Positions 23,951 to 34,327 of a stretch of 64,000 nucleotides of DNA are shown here, one piece after another. Each line of letters starts with the position of its first letter. The stretch's first letter is position 1. Source of the DNA: Gordionus sp. m RMFG-2023. Lineage: Eukaryota > Nematomorpha > Gordioida > Chordodea > Parachordodidae. The stretch lies in the NCBI RefSeq assembly GCF_954871325.1, contig NC_088778.1, forward strand, positions 11,231,882-11,295,881, in the 5' to 3' direction. A model generated the notes under the pieces. The model was not told where the DNA came from, made no database searches, and saw nothing but the letters and a program-made list of their open reading frames with translations. Made by a program: the position numbers and the translations under genes.

Positions 23951-24565
23951 ATTTAATTCAATTTATACTTTTTTATTTTAATTTTAGGCAAATTTTCTAT
24001 ATTTTATTCTTTTTTTTTTTTTACAAAAACGTAACAGGGCGCCATCAAAGAAACAAGAAGTTAACAAGTTATATTTATTCTAAATAAATTTTTTTTTTTT
24101 TACCTTTTATAATTTTGTAAATTTGGATAAAATTTTGACTATCGAAAAGAAAAGTCAAAAAAATTTTATATGTCCTTTTATCATCTCCAATATCGAACGA
24201 CGAATTTGATAAGTAATTCCATTACCTTTTATTTTTATAAAAGAATTCAAGGTAAGGATATTTTAAACTTTTATTATTTTACTTTGTTTTATATTTTTTT
24301 TTAAAAAAAAAGAAAGAAAAACGAAAAAACGTACCACCGTAACCGGGGCACCATAAAAGAAAGTATTTTATATTTATGAAACTATTTAAATTAATTCTTT
24401 TTTAAATCAAATTTATTACTATATATTTTATTTCTAAAAACATAGTATATATATATATAAAAAGTTAATTGAAAAATATATAATATCACGTTTGTGAATA
24501 GTTAAATTATATCAAACACATCAATTTATAATATAAGATTAACTATTCAAATTTAAGATTTCTTT
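23951..24565. other. AT-rich stretch with two similar short segments
   Basis: Segments at about 24025 (GTAACAGGGCGCCATCAAAG) and 24342 (GTAACCGGGGCACCATAAAA) resemble each other and may be an old duplication. No gene seen. Confidence 0.35.
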
Positions 24566-25349
24566 AAATTTATTTAAATATATGATCAATCAACATAAAT
24601 ATAAGTAACAATTTGCATTCAATTCTTTAACGCCATCTATTTATTAAAAAATGTTAATAAAAATTAAACATCTTATTATTCATCCCACAATGGATGTACC
24701 TTATTAGATATTAAGGCTACTGAAATATAGAATTATTTTTTTCATTTAACTTCTTTAAAATATATTTTCTGATGTCCTTATCAATATTCTATAATCTTAT
24801 GTAAAAAATATAATTACCTATTGGTAAAGATTATTTGATTGTCATACGACATTAGATAAAATTAGATATACTGTAAATCTATGCCACATAATATTCCATT
24901 GTTTGTATTGTGCGTTAATTTTTACTTAATTTATAATTTTATCAATAATTTTATAATTATATTTTATTTTATTAAGAAAAATAAGTTAAAGTTACTCACT
25001 TTATGAAAAATTATATTTGAGATATTATATTATTTAATAATTTTATGGATCTATTAATAGTAATTATAACACATTTCACTTTCTTATCTTTAGCTTATAT
25101 TTCATTTTCTAAAAAACATTTTTGGCTTCACTTTTAAAATATATAATTTGCTTTTTTTCCAAAAAAGTATAAATTATAAGTTTAAAGTATATTCATACAT
25201 TTTTGGGGGACAGGGGGTTGGGAGAGGACTAATGAGGGTATTTTTATTAGCTAAAAATGATATTGACAAAAAGTGATAAATTTTTGAAGGGGGTGGGGGA
25301 AAATTTCCCTTTATATCCCCCCCCCCCCCACCCCTTGGCTACGTATATG
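24566..25349. repeat. Interspersed repeat, copy A (hAT-like end GGCTACGTATATG)
   Basis: Nearly 800 bp matching, in inverted orientation, 62739-63480. Its right end has a C run then CTTGGCTACGTATATG. In the other copy this end reads CATAGGCGTAGCTAGGGGGG, which resembles the ends of the hAT at 40952 (CAGTGGCGTAGACAGG). The opposite terminus and target duplication are not clear. Confidence 0.7.
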
Positions 25350-26518
25350 ACACCAGACTAGGATAAAGTATTAGTTTGGGTGTTTCAAATGTAAAATGTT
25401 TTTTCACAAAATTTTTACAATAATGTTTTGGAGTGTCTGAATTGTTTTGTTTTTGTTATGAATAATTTATATTATTTATTATATTAAGGGTTATTTTGGT
25501 ATGATGAATAATTTGTAATTAGAATTAAATCTTTTAGAAATATATAATAGTTTGCTATCCTTAAATTCATGAATTTTTTGCATATATCTCCAGGTTCAGT
25601 TTCAGATTTTTAAAAAATCTTCAATAGAAATAGATTAGGTTTGCCTTCAGGTGGATTTGTTATTTTTTATTAAAAACTAAAAATTTCTTTGAATATCAAA
25701 AATGTGATATAGAAAGAGTTTGAAAGACTAAAAATGGTTTCTGTTCTAAATATTCTTAGAAAGTATTTTCGGTTCCTAAAAACTTTAAAAAGGAGTTCCG
25801 AGAAGTTTGCAGCTGGATGGTTTTTAACCCACACATTCTATGGGCCGGTTACAAATTTTAATATGGCAGGCAGATTATAAATATTTTAAAAATAATAGAT
25901 GGGAGAAAAATCTTTGGGCAAAATGAGCATAAGGAACTTATATTTATTTTTTTTTAAAAAATTTATTTCATAATGCATTTAATAAGTTTAAGTAAAAATA
26001 TAATAAACAGAGCCAAACCTACCACCAAATAATTTCAAAATATTGGGTGGCAGGCAGGTTAAATTTTTTTAAACAATAGACGATCGGAACAAAAAAAGTT
26101 TCACCCATTTCAGACCTTTACTTCCTAGTTCTCGATTTGGCACGGTTCCGAGGGTTTTGGACTTCAAAATCTTTACTAAGAGATTAATTTTTTTTAATCA
26201 GATCATAACTTTTTGAACGATATATAAAATTAGTTTTGTTTCCATTCCCTTGAAAATTTGTGATGAATTTTAGTTTCAAGTTTTAAATATACCATATTTT
26301 CAAAAAAGTTTATTTGAGCACATTATTGAAATGTTTTCCAATAGATTTCAATAAAGAAAATTAAATATTCCAATAAATTTTAATAAAGAAAATTAAATAA
26401 TGCATGAACACTTGTGAGAATTAAATACACAATTATAGAACGCATTTGGTCTGCATCTCATGGACTTAATTTGCTTTTAAAGGATCTATCAAATAAAATA
26501 TTGCCAATGTAAATTTTA
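25350..26518. other. AT-rich stretch without recognised gene
   Basis: Contains phrases such as GGTTCCTAAAAACTTTAAAA and GGCACGGTTCCGAGGGTTTT that look like decayed repeat ends. No exon recognised. Confidence 0.35.
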
Positions 26519-27232
26519 CAGGGATTCGAACCGAACCCCAACCCGGAGAAGAAAACCTGGGTTTTTGGTAAAAATATCTGAACCCGAACCGAACTCCGTT
26601 TATAAAATTTTCAAAACCCCTAACCAAACCCGGGAATTTTATTTGATCCCGGGTTCAACCGGGTTCAGTGTATTGTTTAAATTCATATAAGATTATATAA
26701 TTGTAAATACAAATATTAATAATTTAATTGAGATTTTATAATATTTTCAAATTTCCAATTAAGTGAAATGTTAATAAATTTTGAACAACTTAATCTATTT
26801 ACGCCATTTTTAAATTTATTCTCAAAGATTCCTATTGGAGTGTTAATAAATTTTAAACAATTAAATTCATTTACGCCACTTTATTTTTAATTCTTAACTT
26901 ATTATCAAAGATTATTAATTAGAGGAAAATGAAAGTGAACAAGTCAAAGTAAAAATTATTATATTGGATATTGTTAATTTAAAGAAATACGTCTAAATAA
27001 AATTAATACATGACTATCATTTGTATTTTTAACTATATTTTGCCTATAAATAAAATAAAATATTTTTATACCAGTTTTTAAATTATGATTTAAATATAGA
27101 ATATTTTTTTTATCAATTCAAAAATTCTTAAACCCGAGCTAAACTCGGAACCAAACCCAGGTTCAAAAATATTTCCCTGAACCGAAACCCACCCACATAT
27201 TTTTTTTAACCTTAAACCAAAGTCGAACCCTG
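26519..27232. mobile_element. Non-autonomous DNA element with CAGGG...CCCTG ends
   Basis: Left CAGGGATTCGAACCGAACCC and right (inverted) CAGGGTTCGACTTTGGTTTA. The subterminal blocks repeat AACCCGGG and GAACCGAAC motifs on both sides around an AT-rich core of about 450 bp. The structure is hAT-MITE-like, but flanks AAATTTTA / GCAAAAAT do not form a convincing duplication. Confidence 0.55.
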
Positions 27233-27256
27233 GCAAAAATTTTGCCGGAATTTTAG

Positions 27257-28063
27257 TAGGAAAGGCCAAATTATTATAAAATATTTAAAATTTAAGGAAA
27301 AACAACTACTTAAAGATAAAAATAGGATTTCTTCCTTAAAGTTGCCTAGTCCGCTCCACTCTTTTGACGGTATAGTTATGATAATTAATAGTCTTAAAAT
27401 ACAAATATACGGTTATACTCCATATTTTTATAGAGATATGAGGATTAATCTTCTTGATAATGAAGTATTTTTAAATTATCTTGCACATATATACAACTCA
27501 ATTAAGTAATTTCTATATAAATAGAGGAGGTCGAAGCGGATAAATCAAACTTATCTGAGTTCCTTAAGTATTTATTCATATCAGAATCTATCACGGAACG
27601 AATTTATAGAGATCGAACAATTTATAAAAAAATAGAGAATCTTTTTTGTTGCCGGGACATACATTACCGAGCTTATATACTTTACCCAAGATATTGTGGA
27701 TTTAATTTTAAAGACAATTAAGTTGTTGATAAAAAATTAGATGTTATAAATCCAATGACAAAACAGATGAGAATACATATAGAAATTGACACTGTAACTC
27801 TATCTACCGAGAAAGGTTTAACTCTGTTAGCGGCCAAATTTTCCTGAATTATAGTTTGTGACTTTTATTTTCAAGTATAAAAAGGTGAAAAATTTGTAAT
27901 TAATCACTTATTTTTTTTTAAATAATAACTCATAAACCCTGAACAAAGTGATTCTAATTTCGCAAAAAAGATTAAAGGGAAAAGTTAACAAATTAAATAC
28001 TTTATTTAGGGACACATTAACCACCTCATACGATTTAAAAGAACTACGAATTTATCAATCTTT
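27257..28063 (+). pseudogene. Unrecognised coding-like region, probably a broken or mis-split host gene 3' part
   Basis: Several long open stretches with non-AT codon use occur on the + strand. One runs 27257-27508 (about 83 codons, containing SLKLPSPLHSFDGIVMIINS and FYRDMRINLLDNEVFLNYL). A second runs 27527-27720 (ADKSNLSEFLKYLFISESIT, RIYRDRTIYKKIENL). A third is in another frame at 27635-27735 (FVAGTYITELIYFTQDIVDL). A piece at 27722-27845 contains INPMTKQMRIHIEI, and there is an end piece at 27960-28063. The pieces cannot be joined with simple GT-AG introns. This suggests a decayed gene or a sequence with frameshift errors. The family is not recognised; the helix-rich wording could suit a large helical-repeat protein, but that is a guess. 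Confidence 0.35.
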
Positions 28064-28525
28064 ATAAATATTATACGAGTATAGCATATTTACAAAGTAT
28101 TATGTATATTTACTATGTATCAGGCGCGTACGCAGGAATTTGGTCTGGGGGGGGGGGGGGGGTAATAAATTTTTTTGAGAAATATTATTGTTTTTTAAAA
28201 ATATCAAGCATAAATTTATTAGGACTAATAACTATTCCTAATACACAATTATAAATTAATGTGAATTATAAAAAAATTATATGTAAAGAATCATTTAAAT
28301 GACCCAAAATAGAAATTTGAATTTTTTGAGCCTTTACACAAAAAGTTTCTTAGGAATAATTGTATTTTGTATGTTATATATTTACAATGTAAAATCCAAT
28401 CTTCGTTGGAATTGAGCTAATTTTTCAATTATCTCATCCTTGCTTGTCGTCAAATGCCTATGAATATTCAAAAAATCCAAACCTTTCAATCTACTTTCAC
28501 ATGTTGTACTTCTTGGTATGTTTTT

Positions 28526-28904
28526 CAGAGACCTGCAGGCCCGGCTCCTGGGCCGGACAATATTTTAATTTTTTTAATTATACCAAGGCCGGGCCCAAAT
28601 TTTATTTTAAAAAACACCCGGGCCGGACCTAAATTTTTTTAAAAAAACACCCAAGCGGGCTGTATTTTTTAAAACAGCCTATATTTGAAATCGTTATTAT
28701 TAGCTATAAAAATCAAAAATAAATATAATTTATTTTTTAAAAATCCAGGCCGGGCCTGAAAATTTTATTTTAAAAAAAGCCGGGCCGAGCCTGTAAATTT
28801 TAAAAAAAAGCCCAGCGGCCTAAAAAATTTTTTAAAAATAGCGTTAAAAATCTTAAAAAAAAATCCGGGCCGTGCCCTGCAAATGGTACTTCTGCAGGCC
28901 TCTG
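28526..28904. mobile_element. GC-rich hAT MITE (GGCCCGG family), copy 2
   Basis: Ends CAGAGACCTGCAGGCCCGG and (inverted) CAGAGGCCTGCAGAAGTACC. The body is repeated GGCCGGGCC blocks with A/T spacers, arranged as partial internal duplications. Flanks ATGTTTTT / TTATTCTT do not match well, so one border may have decayed. Confidence 0.8.
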
Positions 28905-30070
28905 TTATTCTTCTTAAAAAAAAGAGTCTTCTCTCATTAGTTTACTAATGGGAAGAGTTTATAAACCCTTTTAATACATTGGGAATTTAATCTAAAATGT
29001 GTTTGAAATAATGCAGAGCATCCATGGATTTTTTTGGGACTATATCAACTATAGTTAATCTTATAAACATAGTTATACAGCTAGTAAGGCATCATAAGAT
29101 ACTTTAACATCTTCATAATAAAAATCTAACAAATATTTTTTTTTCTATCACCATCTGAAAAAGGTTGGGAAGGCTTTTGTGGAAGTAATATTTGCAGATG
29201 TAAGTGCTGCATGATATATTAAAAATTCATTTATTTGAGTTATAAATGTATCAACATCTAAGATAAACTCTTCTACTGATTCTATATTAATGTTTTAACG
29301 ATGAGCTTGCCTTGCTGTCGAGGGAGACAAATATTAAACACGTATAGCTCTGCTTTTGACTCAACAATAAAATATAAAATATGAAATTCTTTGTTGTATT
29401 AGGAAAATTATTTAAATTTAAATTAACTTTGAAATTGTCACTTTTAAAATTGTATAAATTATCACTGTGGGATATTAAAGATAAAAGGTTATAAAATTTG
29501 AACATTAACTTTAAAGTATATTGTGATTATGACTTTAGGTTGTTAAAGTTTAATTTGTTTTTATAGATATATATAGTCGTGTTTTTTGTTAATTATTAGA
29601 GTTAGTTGTAATATTATGTAATAAAATAAATATTGAATAAAATACGTTACTCGTTTTCAAGTTGTAAATTTATCGAAACAAATGTCTTAAAATATATAAA
29701 AATTCACTTAAATAATAATTGCCTTCTGTACAATTTATTATTCTTCATCAACATTAGCCCTAATTTCCTTGAGTTCTGATAAAATGCTCTCCGCTATTCT
29801 CATCTTCTTAATCAAATCATTGTCATGTTTTTGAAAAGTAATACTTAAAATAGTTGTATAATTAAATAATACATTCTAATGATAAATAAAATTTGGAATA
29901 AGCATTGGATCCAATAATTTTCTTGCTTCTGAGGAAATATTTCTTTCAGGCCATTGTAATATTTCAGTAATAGCAAATAATTGGCTCTTCTAACTCCTTA
30001 ATAGCTGTTAGTGCTTGATGGAAGAGGCTCTATCTCGTTGGACAAGGTTGCAATTTCTTTTTCCCTGTTG
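28905..30070 (-). pseudogene. hAT (TTF/zf-MYM type) transposase relic
   Basis: On the - strand: ISSEARKLLDPMLIPNFIYH (about 29880-29940), RIAESILSELKEIRAN (about 29750-29810) and YHAALTSANITSTKAFP (about 29170-29220), in the order expected for the zinc-finger-MYM class of hAT transposases. Stops and frameshifts are frequent. The identification is from wording only and is moderate. Confidence 0.4.
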
Positions 30071-30394
30071 GACCAGAAGTTTCAGAAATAATTATTATTT
30101 GACTAGAAATTGAAAATGGTAGATAAATATTACGCCACTAAAAATTTGAAAATAATAAATAAATATTACGCCGGAAAACTTGAAATCGAAATTAATTGAT
30201 AAAATAACTTATGAATGTGATAATAAATGTAATATAATATATATTTAATATGAGATACGAATAAATATTAACAAATATAAATTAATATAAACAATAATAT
30301 TTTTGAAAAATATATCCGGCATCTGCATTTTTTGGCTTGGGGGGGGGGATTTGTCCCCCTGCCCCCCCCGCTGCGTACCGCCAATGCTATGTAT

Positions 30395-32479
30395 ATTTAC
30401 AAAATATTATGCAAATTTACAAAATCAAAATATAAAAAAATTAAATACAAAATTTCTACATATTTATCAAAAGATTTAGTTTTATTTAAAATTTTGTTAT
30501 CTTTATAAATAACTTTCACGAACTCTTTGCAATTCATGTCAGAATTTTGCATGTCAATGTCAGAATACTTGCTCAACAAAAATTATATAATATAAGTTGT
30601 AGTGATTAGCTACCTAAGACGAGGATAGAAAGACCAGAATAATGAATCCACAACAAATGGTTGTGGAGATGGAGGAAAATTCGAAAATGATTGCTGGGGA
30701 TTATGGAATGGGATGAGGATACTTATGATTGTATTATTATGTTGTTGTTATCTGATTAATATTGATATAATTTGCATAAATGGTTTATTTGATTGCAATA
30801 AAGAAATGCATAAAGTCCAGGTTTATCTACATAAGATACACATGCCATAAAATCCATGCTGATATTTAACCTTTATTATGCCATTCATATCTTCTATAAT
30901 TAATAAATCTTTTATTATAGATGTTATGTCTCATAAAGGTTATCATAATTCTAATACAATATTTATAAATTATAAGGTAGGCCAATATTAAGGTGGATAT
31001 AAATCCAATAGAGAAAAGGGATGATAGAATAATTGAAAATAGTAATAAAACAACAATCAAAATTTTCTCACACCGGGGAAGAAAAAGAAAAGTTTAAATC
31101 CATCATAATAAATGAAAATGAACAATTAAAGTTTGGAATGCATCTAACAAAAAATAATTCAAAGCTTCAAAGTACTAAATACGATATCCAACAAAGGAAC
31201 GAAAATATTAATAGATGAACTTGAGCTTGGGGGAAAAGAAGATATGCTATAAATCATAAAGATTATCATAATTATATTACGATATTATTTGAATATTACA
31301 AGTTTTAATATTATACAGACTTAAATGGTCAATTGAAATTAATATTATAGTTTACAAAGTATATTTATACAACATTTTGTAATAAAGATTACCATTGACT
31401 ATATAAACGGCGTCTACATTAGAGGATTTTCACTGGATGCAAACCCTCCTCAAAAACCCTATGCCTACCCCCCTAAAAAAAAATTCCACCACCTTCGGCG
31501 CCGATGTTTTAACATTATGAATTGCAAATTTTTAATTAAAATATTACTCCCTTTATAATTTTAAAAAGAATAACTAATTTTAGCTTTACTACCAACTATC
31601 AAAATATTAAGAATATAAGAGTATTTTTTAGATCATGTATTCAATAAAAACCCCCTCATTTACAATGAATGCATTATCATAGCTTATTGTTTAGCATGAA
31701 TATGAGTTTGCTGAGAATATCTAACCCTTTTAAATTACATTTAAAAGGATAGTAGAAAGTTTTATCTGGAAAATAATGTCTATGATTGTTTGCAATGTAT
31801 AGATTTGATCGATAATCAGCAATATCATTGTATTATAATAGGTCTATAATAAAAGTATTAATTTTTATAGCAATATATTTTGTCCTATTTCATCAATCCC
31901 CCAATAAATTTATCCTTTATTTGATGAAAAATAATTAAACTTAATAACTTCTTTGTATTCATATATTTTTATCTAAATGACCATATACAGTTATAAGTCT
32001 AGGTAGGCTTATTCTATTTGGTCTTCTAAGAATGATTTCAAAATTATTGGTGGATCTTTTAAAGAGATAAATATTTCAAAGTTTAAAATTTCTACTGTAG
32101 TAACCAGTGAATATCTTATAAAATATGAATGAAATATATAGCCGTTTTTTATATTAATTTATTTAAACCAGAGATTTTTAAATTTAGTTGGATTTTTTAT
32201 ATTTCTTAATTCGCAGGACATTTGGCTAAAAACTATTCAAGATTAATTGTTTACTCTGCAAACTTATCTTTAAATTTTTTGACAAATTTATTTTGGTAGA
32301 GCAAGTCTAATGGGCATTGAGGTAGAACGGGGTCGTGCTAAGACTTTTGATTGATATGGGTGAAAACTAACTTAACAGCCCATTAAGGCTCAATTTACAG
32401 AAGCGAGCAAAGTAAATCCAAATAAAATAAGGGAAATCCAAAAAATATTAGCACAAAATTAGAAAAAATAAAAAGGAAA
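30395..32479. other. Long stretch without a firm gene
   Basis: Short coding-like pieces occur on the + strand (MNPQQMVVEMEENSKMIAGD at about 30643, and SKFSHTGEEKEKFKSII within 31057-31218), but they have no recognisable family or splice support. Around 31440-31510 a GC-richer segment (CCACCTTCGGCGCCGATG) may be a repeat end. Confidence 0.3.
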
Positions 32480-32800
32480 TTCCAATCAAAAATAGTAATA
32501 AAGGAAATATAAAGATAGAAAATGGAATGAATTATTGCACAGGAACGAAAATTTGACGGCCTCTAAAATCTATATATGCCCCTCTTTGCGTGGGCCTTGA
32601 GACAGAATGCCCCTAATGGCAAACTCTTCAAACCTTTTTGAACTATAGGATGGTTTATTTATTAATAGGCCTCCATTTGCTATGACAGGAATTGTCATTA
32701 ATTCCTTAGCTTGTTCTATAGCAAGTAGGAGAGGAAGTTCCAGAATTACAAATATTTCCAATTCGCAGGTTTGAATTTGAAATACAGGATATATATGAAC
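32480..32800 (-). pseudogene. Dus2-like tRNA-dihydrouridine synthase fragment
   Basis: On the - strand LLAIEQAKELMTIPVIANGG reproduces the P-V-I-A-N-G-G strand of the flavin TIM barrel of dihydrouridine synthase 2. SSKRFEEF follows, and then, after a shift to another frame, HSVSRPTQRGAYIDF stands where Dus2 has S-V-M-x-A-R-x-A-Q-x-N-x-S-I-F. Dus2 reduces U20 of tRNA. Only about 90 residues of a roughly 400-residue enzyme are visible. The frame change, and the lack of neighbouring Dus2 exons within several kb, make a pseudogene fragment more likely than a working exon. Confidence 0.5.
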
Positions 32801-33127
32801 AACTTATTGATTGATGTAAAGACCTTTTTTAGGAAAATCCTAATTTCATTTAAAATTTAAACGAATTATAAACTATAAAATTAGATAGTCAACTATGTCT
32901 ATGTATTTAAATTATCATCATAAATTCTTGTTAAAAATCTCTTATTGCTCTTAAAATAAGAATGAACAGAAGATCGACATGCAAAGCTCGAATAGTTAAA
33001 TTTCTCTTCTAAAAATAGGTCCAGTTTGATCCTTTTGTCCTTCCCTACCTATAAAAATGATAAATTCCCGAATTTGAGACTATACTTATATGTCGGGTCA
33101 GTATACTCATACTCGTGAGATGCAAGA

Positions 33128-33175
33128 ATGACAGAAGAATCATCTCTTCCCAACCCCCCGTTTAAACGGTTAGTG
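33128..33175 (+). CDS. Possible tiny first exon
   Basis: ATG at 33128 opens 16 codons (MTEESSLPNPPFKRLV) with GC-containing codons, followed by a possible donor GTATCATTG at 33176. The style resembles the 14990 exon. No downstream exon was found, so this is only a candidate. Confidence 0.2.
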
Positions 33176-33289
33176 GTATCATTGATTTAGTTTTTATTAT
33201 TCTCAATTAATATAATATTTATGAGATTATAACATAAATTAACCAGTGATAAGCATGGCTAAACCAGCACGTGAAGATTTTCCTGCCCC

Positions 33290-33450
33290 AAACAGATATA
33301 TTTTAAGCCCGGCCCGAAAAAATATTTTACAGAGGTGGGCCCACCTTGAAATTTATTTAGACTAGCCCGTATCGATTTTTTTGATTGTAGAAAAATTATA
33401 AATTGACATTACTCAAGGTTTAAATTTTTTTTACAAATTCCAGGCTTGTC
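33290..33450. repeat. GC-rich MITE (GGCCCGG family) remnant
   Basis: Contains AGCCCGGCCCGAAAAAATAT, GTGGGCCCACC and AGCCCGTATCG between A/T runs, as in the other family members. Ends and target duplication are not preserved. Confidence 0.45.
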
Positions 33451-34108
33451 CTAATAGATTTTATGCATAAATTGCTTGATTTATTTTATTAGCCTGGGAA
33501 GATTTATGAAGAAAGATTTCATAACATTATGTTTCAACTTTAATAAATCATATAAGATAGATTAAATATAATATCACATACACAGTGGCATTTAGCAGAT
33601 ACCAATCCTTTTTTTCATTGGGTGTTGATATAAATCTAATTGCTTTCAAATATCATATTTAAAGTTTTTATCTATTTTCTCAGAATTTATGACTTATTGG
33701 TCCAATTTATTTAAAATTTTTATTAGGAAATAATATTTACGCAATGTTTATATTTTTTAAAATTAACCGGTTACTTCCTGGATTCGAACCTAGGTCAAAG
33801 TTTATAAAGTGTTTATAATCAGCATCTAAAGTGAAAGAAACAGACGCTACTTGCAAACTACTATATATAAGAATAATTGACGACGTTAGCTAACATTTTA
33901 ATAAAACACATAAAAATCAATCATGTTTAACGCTAAATCATTACCCCAAGTTGCTATTCATCTCATTTCTTTCTATTTAATCAAATTTATTATCATATTG
34001 ACAACATGAGGTATAATCAATCAAGGTTAGGTTTAAATATATTGTTAAAAAACATTATAAATTTATTAAAATAAATAATTGATCTCCACTAAGATTTTAA
34101 TTTTCATT

Positions 34109-34327
34109 TCAATCTTCAGTCAGCATTTGATACAACCGGCACGTATACTCTTTAATCTTAATCCCATCAACGTCGGCTGTTTGCTGAAAACTATTGTAAT
34201 ACATTTGCACAACGGGCATAATAAATGGTTTTATTTTCATTAGATTTTGGTATCCAAAATCACGTGCAAACAGTGTCAAAAATTGGATCATAGCAAGATT
34301 CCATATTTTCTTATGAATTTGGGTATC
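34109..34327 (-). CDS. Arf-GEF-like gene, last exon
   Basis: 219 bp, acceptor AAATGCTTAG, ends TAA at 34109. KIWNLAMIQFLTLFARDFG, KIKPFIMPVVQMYYNSF and IKEYTCRLYQML follow the family's closing HEAT repeat (L-x-P-x-x-F-P-x-x-x-x-L ... V-R-x-W-L-x-R-V). No polyadenylation signal is claimed because AATAAA-like words are everywhere here. Confidence 0.68.
   Translation of the reverse strand, partial: DTQIHKKIWNLAMIQFLTLFARDFGYQNLMKIKPFIMPVVQMYYNSFQQTADVDGIKIKEYTCRLYQMLTED

Larger units (their letters stand above)
28121..30386 (-). mobile_element. hAT element with G-run ends, decayed
   Basis: Left end CAGGCGCGTACGCAGG followed by a G run; right end (inverted) CATTGGCGGTACGCAGCGGG followed by a G run. 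Exact 8-bp duplication CTATGTAT at 28113-28120 and 30387-30394. 2.27 kb, including the nested GC-rich MITE at 28526-28904. Confidence 0.88.

Noticed and set aside
24025-24390. Two GTAAC-C/A-GGGGC-type segments resembling a small LTR pair
   Set aside because: Similarity is only about 60 bases and no TG...CA ends or duplication were found.
28444-28642. Overlapping proline/glycine-rich ORFs
   Set aside because: Translations of the GC-rich MITE.
33770-33841. tRNA-like sequence on the - strand with a GGTTCGAATCC T-loop, matching acceptor arms and a 5-bp anticodon stem
   Set aside because: The D-arm region is too short, base 33 of the anticodon loop is not T and the variable region is too long. 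Probably chance or a decayed tRNA-derived piece.
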